A DNA stretch of 50,399 nt from Cupriavidus phytohabitans (GCF_000426345.1 NZ_AUFE01000047.1:1-50399), one strand, 5' to 3'. Shown: positions 34,199 through 43,717, counted from the first letter of the stretch. A program made the numbers and translations. Notes: generated from the sequence alone by a model not told the origin.

Positions 34199-34503
34199 AC
34201 AAAAATTAGAACCGCGGGCATGGTCGAAGTTTCGACGCGGCTGAGACATTGGCAGTTGTCGACCACCGAACCCGTTCGCACCCTTCGTTCGCGAAGCGGC
34301 CGAACGGCCCGACTGCGCTCCTGCAAATCCATGGAACCTGACGAGTCCGGGGCAGGCCGGCTGGCTTGTTCCATGACGTTTCTATTCCTGTTCCCGCCAG
34401 TGCCTGTATTTCCAGTCAACGCGCACCTACAGTGAGCCTGACAGGAGGAGGCCAACGGTACTCCTGCCCGTTGTCAGCACACCCGACCTGACTGGAATAC
34501 ACG
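34199..34503. promoter_or_regulatory. Divergent gap with a GTCGAA-GT-TTCGAC dyad
   Basis: 305 bases between the membrane protein and the RidA gene. GTCGAAGTTTCGAC (34223-34236) is a 6-bp dyad around GT, 25 bases upstream of the membrane-protein start. It could be a repressor site. I see nothing else identifiable. Confidence 0.35.
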
Positions 34504-34968
34504 ATGCCCGTACATGAACGACTTTCGGCGCGCGGCCTGGCGCTGCCGCCGCCCCCGCAACCACTGGGAAGCTATACCGCCGTCAGCCAGGCGGGAGACC
34601 TGCTCTTTATTTCCGGCCAGTTGCCATGGCAGGACGGCAAGGTGGCCTGGCAAGGCCAGATCGGCAAGGACCTGACGGTCGAGCAGGGCAAGCTTGCCGC
34701 CGAACTCGCGGCGCTCAACGTGCTGGCGCAGATCGATGCTTACCTGGGTGGCTTCGAGCGCCTGGACCACATCGTCCGCGTCGATGGCCATATTGCCAGT
34801 GCGCCGGGCTGGTTCGACCAGCCGGCGGTCCTCGACGGCGCTTCCGACCTGTTCCGCGATGTGCTTGGTGACAAGGCCGGCCATGCGCGGACCATTTCCT
34901 CGCACTTCCAGCAGCCCGCCAATGCAGCGGTGATCCTCGTGGTCATTGCGCAGGTCAGGCCTGCGTGA
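34504..34968 (+). CDS. RidA-family (YjgF/YER057c/UK114) protein
   Basis: A 154-residue member of the RidA superfamily in the longer endoribonuclease-like subgroup. The segments QAGDLLFISGQLPWQDGKVAWQGQIGKDL, NVLAQIDAYLGGFERLDHIVRVDGHIAS and a C-terminal NAAVILVVIAQV are typical. Canonical RidA hydrolyses enamine/imine intermediates using an arginine near position 105 in the xxVRVxxxL region; the corresponding area here reads IVRVDGHIAS, and the later arginine of canonical RidA is not obvious, so activity is uncertain. It converges on the LysR gene. Confidence 0.85.
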   Translation: MPVHERLSARGLALPPPPQPLGSYTAVSQAGDLLFISGQLPWQDGKVAWQGQIGKDLTVEQGKLAAELAALNVLAQIDAYLGGFERLDHIVRVDGHIASAPGWFDQPAVLDGASDLFRDVLGDKAGHARTISSHFQQPANAAVILVVIAQVRPA

Positions 34969-34995
34969 GCGCGGCGTGCCCGTCCAGGTGGAAAT

Positions 34996-35907
34996 CTACG
35001 CGGAAAATTTCTCGACCAGGAAGTCGACGAAGACCCGCACGCGGCGCGTCACGTGCCGGGCCGACGGGTAAAGCAGCACGAACGGCCGCGTGCTGCCGCT
35101 GAATTCCTGCAAGACTTCCACCAGCGTGCCGTCGCGCAAGTCCTGTTCCACGACGAAGCGATAGGTCTGGAACAGGCCGGCGCCGGCCCGCACCAGCGTG
35201 GCCCCGCCGAGGATATCTTCGGTCGCCGCATAGCCGCCGGTGGTGACGATATCGGTGTCCTCGCCATTGACGCGGAAGGTCCACGGAATGCGCCGGCCGC
35301 TGCTGGGGCGTTCGAACTGGATGCATTCATGCCTGAGCAGGTCTTCCAGTGACCGGGGCGTGCCGGCGCGCTGCAGGTAGGCGGGCGTCGCCACGACCAC
35401 CAGCTCGGCATCTTCCAGCTTGCGCGCAATCAGGTTCGAGTCGTCCGGCGCGCGGCCGCGTACCGACAGGTCATAGGTGTCATCGGCGAAATCTACGTTA
35501 CGGTTGCTGATGTGCACGTCGACCTCGACTTCCGGGTATTGCGCCCGGAATGCCGGCAGGACCGGCAGCACGCGGTAGTGGGCATATGGCGTCGGCAAGC
35601 TGATCCGCAGCCGGCCCGCGGGCGCAGCGCGCCGGCCGCTGACCTGCCGCTCCGCATCCAGCAGTTGCGCCAGCGCGCCCCGGCTTTGCTCGAAATACAG
35701 CCGTCCTTCGTCGGTCAGGCGGATCTGCCGCGTGGTGCGCACGAACAGGCGGACCCCCAGCCGTTCCTCCAGCCGCTGCACGGTGCGGCTGACCGCCGGC
35801 GGCGTCACGCCGGCCGCGACCGCGGCGGCGGTGAAGCTGCCCAGTTCGGCGGCCAGGCAGAACAGCTCGATGCTGCCGAGCTGGAGGTCATCGAATTGCC
35901 TTTTCAT
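34996..35907 (-). CDS. LysR-type transcriptional regulator
   Basis: A 303-residue LysR protein. Helix-turn-helix residues 9-60 read GSIELFCLAAELGSFTAAAVAAGVTPPAVSRTVQRLE, followed by LGVRLFVRTTRQIRLTDEG and a substrate-binding domain of the CrgA/AaeR type, as judged by GRLRISLPTPYAHYRVLPVLPAF and the C-terminal LYPSARHVTRRVRVFVDFLVE. The start at 35907 gives MKRQFDDLQLG; the frame extends upstream without family likeness. It diverges from an SDR gene, its most probable target. Confidence 0.9.
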   Translation of the reverse strand: MKRQFDDLQLGSIELFCLAAELGSFTAAAVAAGVTPPAVSRTVQRLEERLGVRLFVRTTRQIRLTDEGRLYFEQSRGALAQLLDAERQVSGRRAAPAGRLRISLPTPYAHYRVLPVLPAFRAQYPEVEVDVHISNRNVDFADDTYDLSVRGRAPDDSNLIARKLEDAELVVVATPAYLQRAGTPRSLEDLLRHECIQFERPSSGRRIPWTFRVNGEDTDIVTTGGYAATEDILGGATLVRAGAGLFQTYRFVVEQDLRDGTLVEVLQEFSGSTRPFVLLYPSARHVTRRVRVFVDFLVEKFSA

Positions 35908-35989
35908 CGGGGCGGACCAGGCGGTGGATGGGGGTGGGGGGAGCGGTGTCGCCATCATATGTGGGCCTTTGCCAGAAGTCGATGGCGGC

Positions 35990-36021
35990 AGGCTCCCGGG
36001 CGCTAAAGCGGCCGGGAGCCT
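35990..36021. repeat. 10-bp perfect stem-loop in the LysR/SDR divergent gap
   Basis: AGGCTCCCGG and CCGGGAGCCT flank 12 bases, about 85 bases upstream of the LysR start and 170 before the SDR start. It may be a transcript hairpin or binding site. Confidence 0.5.
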
Positions 36022-36193
36022 ATGTCGCGCCGCTTCGGCAACGGTGCTCCCGGCGCCATTTGTTCCGCGCGTGCATAACTGTTTGTTCCGTGGAGGTCTT
36101 CGAATGCCGCGACCGTTCCCCTAGATTTGAGCCCATCGGAGCCGTTGGCCCGATCGGCCAGAGGGCCGAGTCAACTGACATCGAGGTTACAAA

Positions 36194-36904
36194 ATGAGTG
36201 CAGCACAGAAGGTTGTCGTCATCACTGGCGCATCGCAAGGCATCGGCGCGGAACTGGTCAAGGCATTCCGCGAGCGCGGACACCGGGTGGTCGCCACGGC
36301 CCGCAGCATCAAGCCGTCTGACGACCAGGATATCCTGGCGGTCGCCGGCGATATCGCCGATCCGTCCACCGCGCGCCGCGTCATCGCGGAAGCCGTGGCA
36401 AAGTTCGGCCGCATCGATACGCTGGTCAACAATACCGGGGTCTTCGTCGCCAAGCCATTCACCAGCTATACCGACGAGGACTACGCCACCGTCACGGCTA
36501 CCAACCTGACGGGCTTCTTCCATATCACGCAACTGGCCATCGCCGAAATGGAGAAGCAGCGCAGCGGCCATGTGGTCAGCATCACGACCAGCCTGGTCGA
36601 CCATGCGATCAGCGGCGTGCCGTCGGTGCTGGCCTCGCTGACCAAGGGCGGGCTGAACGCGGCGATGAAGTCGCTGGCGATCGAGTATGCGAAGACCGGA
36701 ATCCGTGCCAACGCGGTATCGCCCGGCATCATCAAGTCGCCGATGCACCCGCCGGAAACGCATGAGGCGCTGGGCGCGCTGCATCCGGTGGGGCATATGG
36801 GGGAAATGCGCGATATCGTCGATGCCGTGCTGTACCTTGACCGCGCGCCGTTCGTGACGGGCGAGATCCTGCATGTCGACGGCGGCCAGAGCGCCGGGCA
36901 CTGA
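36194..36904 (+). CDS. SDR-family protein lacking the catalytic tyrosine
   Basis: A 236-residue short-chain dehydrogenase-like protein. The cofactor motif TGASQGIG, the NNTG segment and the C-terminal VTGEILHVDGG are intact. At the active site the expected YxxxK reads ALxSLTK-like: Lys is present in SLTKGG, but the residue four before it is Ala (VLASLTK). The usual serine position lies in ITTSLVDH. Without Tyr it may not be a standard oxidoreductase. This variant may be shared by a subgroup. It diverges from a LysR gene and has a GAGG site. Confidence 0.88.
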   Translation: MSAAQKVVVITGASQGIGAELVKAFRERGHRVVATARSIKPSDDQDILAVAGDIADPSTARRVIAEAVAKFGRIDTLVNNTGVFVAKPFTSYTDEDYATVTATNLTGFFHITQLAIAEMEKQRSGHVVSITTSLVDHAISGVPSVLASLTKGGLNAAMKSLAIEYAKTGIRANAVSPGIIKSPMHPPETHEALGALHPVGHMGEMRDIVDAVLYLDRAPFVTGEILHVDGGQSAGH

Positions 36905-36997
36905 GTCTCCGGCCCGCAAGGGGAGCGACAAAGCGATGGGGCAGATACCCTGTCGCGCCGTCTTGCGTTGGCCCACCCGTGCCAACCGTCCGGAGTG

Positions 36998-38236
36998 CTA
37001 GCCGTCCTGAACCAGCTTGAATGCAGTCCGGCATGCCGCAACCCATTCCCGGGCCAGCTCGCGGCGCTGTGCGGGCCCGATTGCCAACGCCTGGTCCATG
37101 CTTGCCGCAAGCTTCTCCACTGGGACGGCCCCTGGCGCGCCAGCCGCCCCCCAGGCCGCGTCGAACGCAACCTGCTTGCTGGCTTCGGGCGGTTGCGCGG
37201 GCCGCAGCAGGCCCAGCCTCGGCAACGCGAAGGCGCCTGCGACAATGCCGCCGTGCAGGCTGCTGCCGATGTAGCCCTGGCTGTGCGCGATCAGCGCGCA
37301 GATATCCCACAGGTCAAGCGAGCCAAACAGCGCGGCGGGCGTGCCGCACAACCGCGCGGCGAGGCGCCGGTAGCATGCCAGGTCGTCATGCCACGGTGCG
37401 GCGCCGGCGCGGAACAGCACCACGCCCAGGTGCCTGTCCCGGGCTATGCGATCGAGTTGGGACGCCAGCCGTGACAGGGTTTCGTCGTCGCCAAAATCAG
37501 CGCTGCACTGCACCGCCAGGTATCCGCCAGGGAAACCCGACCCGATGCGGGCGCATTCGCCATGGCCGGCGCGCCGGCGGATGCGCTCGCCGAACAGATC
37601 GGCCACCAGCACCGCCGGATCCGGCTCCAGGTGGCAATCGATGCCGTCCTCGGCAAGCACGGTCAGGGTTTGCCGGTCTCTGACGCCGACGCTGGTGGCG
37701 GTGCCAAGCTTGGCTACCACCTCGGCGCGCATGCCAGGCTCGACCGATCCAAGGTCGATGCCGCCCGCGGCGTGGACGATCACGCGCCGGAGATTGACGA
37801 ACAGGTTCGCAGGCAACAGGTAGGGAACAAGGTCCGGCACGCCTAACTGGTCGCGCGCCCACGCGGTGCGCGCGTGCGGCCGGCTATCGAGCTGTGCCAC
37901 CACCGCGTCGGCCCGCTCGGGCGGCAGCAGCATCACGGCCGCTTCCCACAGCGAGCAGGTCAGGATTTCGCCGCCCACGTGGATGACATCGACGGCGGCG
38001 TCGCCCACTGTGGCGGAAAGACGCGCCAGGGCGTGGACCCGATGGCCGGCATGGGGCCTCAGGTCGCGCCCGGCGAGACCTCCGTAAAGGAGGTTGGCAC
38101 AGGGACCGTCCTGGCCGATCATGCGCCGCACCACATGCGCGAGCAGCAGGTCGCCGAAGTTGTGGCGGTCGAAGGCGCCGAACAGGATCGTGAAGTCCGC
38201 GGCGCCTGCCGGCTCCTGGAATCCGGGCCCCGGCAT
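36998..38236 (-). CDS. Polysaccharide pyruvyl transferase-like protein
   Basis: A 412-residue protein with the polysaccharide pyruvyl transferase fold. Near the start is FGAFDRHNFGDLLLAHVVRRMI, and around residue 320 YIGSSLHGGIVAGAFALPRLGL, matching the family's G-N-x-GD and S-H-G motifs. Between them are DVIHVGGEILTCS and SVGVRDRQTLTVL. Relatives transfer pyruvate ketals onto exopolysaccharide or S-layer glycans. Four bases separate it from the upstream cyclase gene, so they are coupled. No glycosyltransferases are nearby, which leaves the acceptor unclear. The longer frame upstream is antisense-like. Confidence 0.78.
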   Translation of the reverse strand: MPGPGFQEPAGAADFTILFGAFDRHNFGDLLLAHVVRRMIGQDGPCANLLYGGLAGRDLRPHAGHRVHALARLSATVGDAAVDVIHVGGEILTCSLWEAAVMLLPPERADAVVAQLDSRPHARTAWARDQLGVPDLVPYLLPANLFVNLRRVIVHAAGGIDLGSVEPGMRAEVVAKLGTATSVGVRDRQTLTVLAEDGIDCHLEPDPAVLVADLFGERIRRRAGHGECARIGSGFPGGYLAVQCSADFGDDETLSRLASQLDRIARDRHLGVVLFRAGAAPWHDDLACYRRLAARLCGTPAALFGSLDLWDICALIAHSQGYIGSSLHGGIVAGAFALPRLGLLRPAQPPEASKQVAFDAAWGAAGAPGAVPVEKLAASMDQALAIGPAQRRELAREWVAACRTAFKLVQDG

Positions 38237-38240
38237 CGCA

Positions 38241-41200
38241 TCAACGATACGCAAGCGCGCCCTGCATGTCCGCGCTGTCGAAGCCTTCCGTAAACGCAGC
38301 CCGGATGTCCGCCAGCAACTGGGTGGCGGATTGCTCCTGGCCTTGCTGCCGCCATAGCTGCGCCAGATCCAGCGCGGCCCGCAACTCCAGCGACCTGGCA
38401 TGCTGGTGGCGAGCGACTTCGATCGCCTTGTGGAAACACGCTTGCGCTTCCGCCTCGCCTTCAGGTTGCCCCTCGACAGCCGAGCGTTGCCGTACCAGCT
38501 CGCCCTTGATACGGTGCCACTCCGCTTCGCAATAATGCTCCCCGGTCTGATCCACCGCGTCTTTCGCCGCTGCAAGCGCGTCCAGCCCCGCCTGCCATTG
38601 TCCCTGGCGTCCATAGGCATTGGCCAGCAGGCACTGGAAGTGGGAGTTGCCCAGGACTGCGCCCGTGGCGTGATAGGCAGCCAGCCCTTCTTGCATCAGT
38701 ACGATTCCGGCCTGTTGTTGCCCCTGTTCTGTCAGCGCCCAGCCGCGAAGGAGCGTCGTCCACGCGTGCCAGAGCGGGAAGCCATGCTCGGTCGACAGCG
38801 TGATGGCGGCGTCGGCATATTCTTGCGTGAGCCGCGGCTCGCGGCGGAACTGGTGCAGTTCCGCTACCTGGCACAGGGCATGCGCCAGGCTGAAGGGATG
38901 GGATAGCTGCCGCGCCAGCGCAAGCCCGCTCTGCGCGCACTGGAGGGCCTGGTCGGGATAGCCAAGAGTCCAGAGCACGAGCGCTGAAGCCGACAGGGCG
39001 CGCACTTCCGGATCCACGCCATGGACATTCAGGTGGGTGAGATGCGGTCCCGAGCCATAGATCGCAAGGGCATCGCGCAGATGGGTACGCGCGGCGCCGA
39101 ATCTCCCCGAGTAGTACGCGGTCATCCCGAGCGCCACATGCGCTTCTCCCAACTGCTCCGGATCGTTCGTCTGCCTGGCCAGCCGCAGCAGCTGCTTGCC
39201 CAGCCGGTAGGCCTTCGCATGTTCCGCGCGCAGCGAGAAATAGCTACGCAGCCCCACCAGCGTCGGAAACAGCTGTGGCGTATCGCTGCCCTGGCCGCAC
39301 AGGGCCAGCGCGCGGCTGTAGGTCGCTTCCACTTCGGATGCGGCAAAGCCCCGGGCGGCGATCAGCGCCGGCCCGATGGCCAGCCGCAGCACGAGTTCCT
39401 GGTGGGCGCGTTCCGGCGTATCCGGCTGGCGGCCGAGCAACTCCAGCGCGGCATCCAGGTGGCTGATCGCCTCCTGGTAGGCAGAGCGCTGGACGGCCTG
39501 CTGTCCCGTGTACTGCAGGTATTCCACCGCCTTCGGACCGTTGCCGCTGAGGCTGTAGTGCCGGGCCAGTTCACCGTAGTGATCCTTCAACTGGTTCTGG
39601 AAGAGCGCCTCGATCGCCTGCGCCGTGCGCTGGTGCAGCGCGGTGCGTTGCTCCGTGAGCAGGCTGTTGCCGGCCACCTCCTGGGTCAGCGCGTGCTTGA
39701 ACGTGTATTCGGTGTCGGGGAACGCCGGCCGCTCGTAGATGAATTCGCCCGCCTCCAGCTGGGCGAGGAGCGGACGCAACTGTTCATCCGGCTGCGCGAC
39801 CACGCGCTGGATCAGGCTGAGGGAAAATTCCTTGCCGATCACGGCCAGCGTTTGCAGCAGGTCCTTCTCGGCACGGGACAGCCGGTCGATGCGGGCAGCA
39901 AGCACGCCTTGCACCGTCGTCGGGATATGCAGCGCCGTGGGTGTCTCCTCGATGCGGTAATGGCCCGGTTCGCCAAGCAGCACTTTCTCCTCGCACAGGG
40001 TTTGCACTACCTCTTCCATGAAGAAGGGATTGCCCTCGGTCTTGGCCAGGATGAGGCGCTTGAGGGCCATCAGCGCCGGGTCGTCGCCAAGGAGCGCGGT
40101 GAGCAGTTGCCCGGCCTCCGCCTGGCCCAGCGGATTCAGCCGCAGCGGCGTGTAGCAGTCCTTCCCGCTCCATCCATGCTGGTACTCCGGCCGGTAGTTC
40201 AGCAGCAGCAGGATCCTGGCGCCGGAAAGGCGCTCGACCAGGACATCGAGGAAGGCTTCGGTCTCGCTGTCCAGCCATTGCAGGTCCTCGAACAACAGCA
40301 CCAGAGGTTGATTGCTGCTCTCGCGCGCCAGCAGGCTGGTGATCGCTTCGAACGTGCGCTGCCTCCGGATCAGCGCATCCATGTTCGGCAATGCCGAGCC
40401 GGGCTCGCTGATGCCCAGCAGGTGCAGCAGGTACGGCAGCACGTCTTCCAGGGTCCGGTCGAGCATCACCACGCGGCCCGCAACCTTTTCTCGGCACTTC
40501 CGTTCGTCGTCCTGGACCTCGATCTGGAAGTAGTTCTTGACCAGCTCGATCAGCGGGAGATAGGCAAAGGCCTTGCCATGAGACACCGAGAACGTCTCCA
40601 GCGTCAGGCAGCCGCCGGGCGCGCGCGCCTTGAATTCGTGGAAGAGGCGCGATTTGCCGACCCCGGCCTCGCCGACGACCGCGACGATCTGCCCGTGTCC
40701 TTCCGCGGACCGCTGCAGCGCCTGCTGCAGCGTCTCCAGTTCCATGTCCCGCCCGACGAAGCACGCGAGGCCGCGGTGCGCCGACACCTGCAGGCGCGTG
40801 CGCAGCGGCCCGATGCCGGTCAGCTCGTACACGGCCAGCGGCATCGGGATGCCCTTGACCTGCGCAACCCCAAGCGGCTTGAACGCGAAATACCCTTCGG
40901 CGAGCCGGTGTGTGGATTCGCTGACAAAGATCGATGACAGCGCGGCCATGGTCTCCATCCGCGAGGCAATGTGGATGGTGTGGCCGACCGGATCGTAGTC
41001 GGTGTGCAGGTCGTCCTTGCGGATCGAGCGCACCACCACCTCGCCGGTGTGGATGCCGACCCGGATCTGCAGCGAAATGCCTTGCTCCAGCCTGAGCCTG
41101 TCGCTGTGGCGCTGCATCGCCTTCTGCATGCGCAGCGCGGCGTAGAGCGCACGCTGGGGGTGGTCCTCGTGCGCGATCGGCGCGCCGAACAGCGCCAGGA

Positions 41201-41660
41201 TGCCATCGCCCAGCGACTTGGCGACGTAGCCCTCGTAGTAGTGCACCGCCTCCATCATCAGGTCGATCACCGGCGTGATCAGCCGGTGGGCGTCCTCCGG
41301 GTCCAGGTCGTGGATCAGGGCGGTCGAACCGGCCATGTCCGCGAACAGGACGGTGATCGTCTTGCGCTCACCGGCGGGCTCGCCGCGGGCTTCCAGCGCC
41401 GCCTGCTCGCTGCGGATGCGCTCGGCCAGGTGGGGCGGCGTATAGGACACGGGCGAGACGGGCGAGATCGGCGAGGCCGGCGCGGAGGGCGCAGCGGGTG
41501 CCGGATCGCCGCAAGGTTCGCCGCAAGCACTGCAGAAGCGCGCCGCCGGCGCCAGGGCATGGCCGCAGCGGCGGCACTGGCGGGCGAGGGCGCTGCCGCA
41601 CTGCTGGCAAAAGTTGGCCCCCGCGGGGTTATCGCATCCGCACTTTGTGCACTGCGCCAT
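38241..41660 (-). CDS. Zinc-ribbon/nucleotidyl-cyclase/AAA/TPR signalling protein
   Basis: A 1139-residue multidomain protein. Two zinc ribbons occupy residues 4-50 (CTKC...CQQC and CRRC...CSAC). A class III cyclase domain runs about 98-270, with metal ligands Asp108 (FADMAGST) and Asp152 (LGDG). The usual transition-state Asn-Arg pair reads HIASR, so His replaces Asn. An AAA_16/STAND ATPase follows with Walker A GEAGVGKS (330-337) and Walker B LVLLFEDLQWLD. The C-terminal 450 residues are TPR-like helices. The likely role is ligand- or partner-controlled cAMP signalling. It forms an operon with the pyruvyl transferase-like gene. Confidence 0.88.
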   Translation of the reverse strand: MAQCTKCGCDNPAGANFCQQCGSALARQCRRCGHALAPAARFCSACGEPCGDPAPAAPSAPASPISPVSPVSYTPPHLAERIRSEQAALEARGEPAGERKTITVLFADMAGSTALIHDLDPEDAHRLITPVIDLMMEAVHYYEGYVAKSLGDGILALFGAPIAHEDHPQRALYAALRMQKAMQRHSDRLRLEQGISLQIRVGIHTGEVVVRSIRKDDLHTDYDPVGHTIHIASRMETMAALSSIFVSESTHRLAEGYFAFKPLGVAQVKGIPMPLAVYELTGIGPLRTRLQVSAHRGLACFVGRDMELETLQQALQRSAEGHGQIVAVVGEAGVGKSRLFHEFKARAPGGCLTLETFSVSHGKAFAYLPLIELVKNYFQIEVQDDERKCREKVAGRVVMLDRTLEDVLPYLLHLLGISEPGSALPNMDALIRRQRTFEAITSLLARESSNQPLVLLFEDLQWLDSETEAFLDVLVERLSGARILLLLNYRPEYQHGWSGKDCYTPLRLNPLGQAEAGQLLTALLGDDPALMALKRLILAKTEGNPFFMEEVVQTLCEEKVLLGEPGHYRIEETPTALHIPTTVQGVLAARIDRLSRAEKDLLQTLAVIGKEFSLSLIQRVVAQPDEQLRPLLAQLEAGEFIYERPAFPDTEYTFKHALTQEVAGNSLLTEQRTALHQRTAQAIEALFQNQLKDHYGELARHYSLSGNGPKAVEYLQYTGQQAVQRSAYQEAISHLDAALELLGRQPDTPERAHQELVLRLAIGPALIAARGFAASEVEATYSRALALCGQGSDTPQLFPTLVGLRSYFSLRAEHAKAYRLGKQLLRLARQTNDPEQLGEAHVALGMTAYYSGRFGAARTHLRDALAIYGSGPHLTHLNVHGVDPEVRALSASALVLWTLGYPDQALQCAQSGLALARQLSHPFSLAHALCQVAELHQFRREPRLTQEYADAAITLSTEHGFPLWHAWTTLLRGWALTEQGQQQAGIVLMQEGLAAYHATGAVLGNSHFQCLLANAYGRQGQWQAGLDALAAAKDAVDQTGEHYCEAEWHRIKGELVRQRSAVEGQPEGEAEAQACFHKAIEVARHQHARSLELRAALDLAQLWRQQGQEQSATQLLADIRAAFTEGFDSADMQGALAYR

Positions 41661-41813
41661 GGGGCCTCCTCGGGGACGCTTCCTTCATAGGATTAGTGCG
41701 CAAAGCCGTCCATCGCAAGAGGCGCTGCCAGGAACCTTGCCATCCGGCACGACCCGGCGGGCAGGTCAGCTTCGGAGCGCGCCGATGACGTCCAGTCTCA
41801 GTTCAGCGGGGGG

Positions 41814-43214
41814 CTACGAAATGTCTTCCAGATGGTCATGTTGCGACCGGATATCCTCCGGACTGAACACGATATACCCGAGGGACTTCAACAGCTGCAC
41901 TGCCTCCAGTTCGGCATCCAGGTACACCGGCCGTTCCGGGCGCCGCAGGCGCCGCGTGGGCTGCAAGCGCTGCGGGGCGGCGCTGGCATGCGTGCCGGGA
42001 GCGGCCACGCTGTCCGGTTGCCGCGCGGTCAGGATGCGGCAATGCTCGACGCTGGTCTTCCAGGACACGTCGACGGCGACATTGAAACGCGCCGCGCACA
42101 GCCGCAAGCCCTTCAGCGCCTGCAGCCAGCCGATGAAGGCGTCGCGCTCCGATGGCTGGTAGCCCTTCAGCAGCGTACCGAGCTGCTCCTGGGCCGCGGG
42201 GTTGGCCGCGGCCGGGTCGTCGTCGAGCAACGCAAGCTCCAGCGCCACCTGCTGGCGCCCTTCCTGGTCGTAGATCGTGCATTGGCAGTCGAGCACGCCT
42301 TCCTGCAGCAGCTCGCACAGCAGGGCCCACACGCGAGGGTTCTTGTCGAACCTCCCGTCGAGCGTGGGATCGATCTGGCCGAGGATATCCGGAAGGGGGC
42401 GGCCGCTGTCCGCCTGCACGGCAAGCGCAAATGCCATCGCGTTGTCCGAAGGGCTGTCGCCCCGCGCCAGCCGCTGCAAGGCGGCTTCCTTGAGTTCGTG
42501 GATCTCCGCGACGGTATCGGCGGCCTGCTTCCAGGCAAATGCTTCCAGGCCGCCCGCCAGCTTGCGCGCGGGCCTGGCAAGCTGGCCTGCCAGCGTCTGG
42601 ATAAAGCTGGTGCAGACGCTGCAATGACACTCCAGGCGGCCCGCGTGCAGGAAGCCGGCATAGAGGCGTTCCCGGTGCCCGCAGTGCGGGCATTCCACCG
42701 AAAAGCCACCCTGGCGCGAGGCGCGTTGCGATGCAAGCAGTCCATCGACCTGATAGTGCGCCTGGCCGTCGCAGCACGGGCAGATCCATTCCAGCTTGTG
42801 CGCACCGTCGCGCGGCGCGACCGCGCGGTCGAACTGGCGCTCGATTGCGCTGCGCGGAATGCCTTGCGAGCGTCCGAGTACGTCGGCGGAATAGTGCCAG
42901 TAGCAATACGAGTGGGCGGCGGCGGCCGCTTCCGCATCGAGGCGCTGCAAGGCAGGGATGAGATGTGTGCTGCGCCGGATCTCATCGGCCTTCGCGTCGA
43001 CCAGCGCGGCCCCGCCGGGCATCACCGCTTCGAGCGCGGCACGGCTCTGCGCGAGGAAGTCCGGCACGTGGACGTGGCGGATGAAGTCTTCGTTCTCGAG
43101 CCAGAACATATGCCCGGGCAGGGATTCGAGCGCATCGACGCCGGCCCTGACCTCGGACATGCCGGGACAGGCGAGAAACGTGAACGGCTTGCTGAACAGG
43201 AATGCATCGGCCAT
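41814..43214 (-). CDS. Cysteine-rich protein of unknown function
   Basis: A 466-residue protein I do not recognise. Three cysteine groups look metal-binding: Cys145/147/148 (CPCCDG), Cys175/178 (CPHCGH) and Cys196/198/201 (CHCSVC). The first 140 residues are soluble and mixed; the part from about 210 to 380 is helical. The end, LDAELEAVQLLKSLGYIVF, resembles a small capping or interaction segment. No signal peptide is seen. It precedes the cyclase gene by 153 bases on the same strand, and both carry zinc-type clusters, so a shared signalling role is possible but unproven. Confidence 0.65.
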   Translation of the reverse strand: MADAFLFSKPFTFLACPGMSEVRAGVDALESLPGHMFWLENEDFIRHVHVPDFLAQSRAALEAVMPGGAALVDAKADEIRRSTHLIPALQRLDAEAAAAAHSYCYWHYSADVLGRSQGIPRSAIERQFDRAVAPRDGAHKLEWICPCCDGQAHYQVDGLLASQRASRQGGFSVECPHCGHRERLYAGFLHAGRLECHCSVCTSFIQTLAGQLARPARKLAGGLEAFAWKQAADTVAEIHELKEAALQRLARGDSPSDNAMAFALAVQADSGRPLPDILGQIDPTLDGRFDKNPRVWALLCELLQEGVLDCQCTIYDQEGRQQVALELALLDDDPAAANPAAQEQLGTLLKGYQPSERDAFIGWLQALKGLRLCAARFNVAVDVSWKTSVEHCRILTARQPDSVAAPGTHASAAPQRLQPTRRLRRPERPVYLDAELEAVQLLKSLGYIVFSPEDIRSQHDHLEDIS

Positions 43215-43717
43215 GTTTTGTCAATGGAGTATCTCGCCCGCGGCCGCTACAGCACCGCGTGCGATGGTTGCATCCCCTTGACTCCAGCCAGGCCGGTCGC
43301 GCGGACGGCGCGCGCTTCTCGCATCAGCCCGCTTTTGGGGAATATCCCCTTGTTATTGTTCTGCTATGTCTGGTACCGCACAGATTAATCTGCCGGTTAG
43401 GACAGGATAGGCGACGGTCATGGATCCCTGCAAAGGCAATAAGCGACGCTTTCACGATAAGAAATGTGCCGCATGGTCGGTGGTGCGAAGGAGGGCATTG
43501 CGGCATTCGTGGAAAAGCGCCGGCCGCAGTGGCGGGGATAGAGAGGGCGTTTCGAGGCACGCACTGCGCGGCGTGGCTTTTTCTCCACATTGGGTGGGCG
43601 ACAAGATAGGGCTAATATCGACCCCTGAGGCGGACGACCGGCAAACCGTGCCCGGCGGACGCTCTTGAGTGTTCGACGACCACGGATGCCCGTGCTCACC
43701 TTTCCAGGAGACACACC
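43215..43717. promoter_or_regulatory. 503-base divergent gap with two palindromes
   Basis: GGGGA-ATA-TCCCC (43337-43349) and the exact palindrome CAGATTAATCTG (43381-43392) lie 120-180 bases upstream of the cysteine-rich gene. They could be operators of that minus-strand group. Open frames in the gap have no recognisable features. Confidence 0.35.

Noticed and set aside
39021..40937. 638-codon plus-strand open frame opposite the cyclase gene
   Set aside because: Antisense of a well-supported multidomain protein.
41832..43388. 518-codon plus-strand open frame opposite the cysteine-rich gene
   Set aside because: The minus-strand reading has ordered CxxC motifs and a sound start; the plus frame has none. 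This choice is less certain than the others because the minus-strand protein is also unrecognised.
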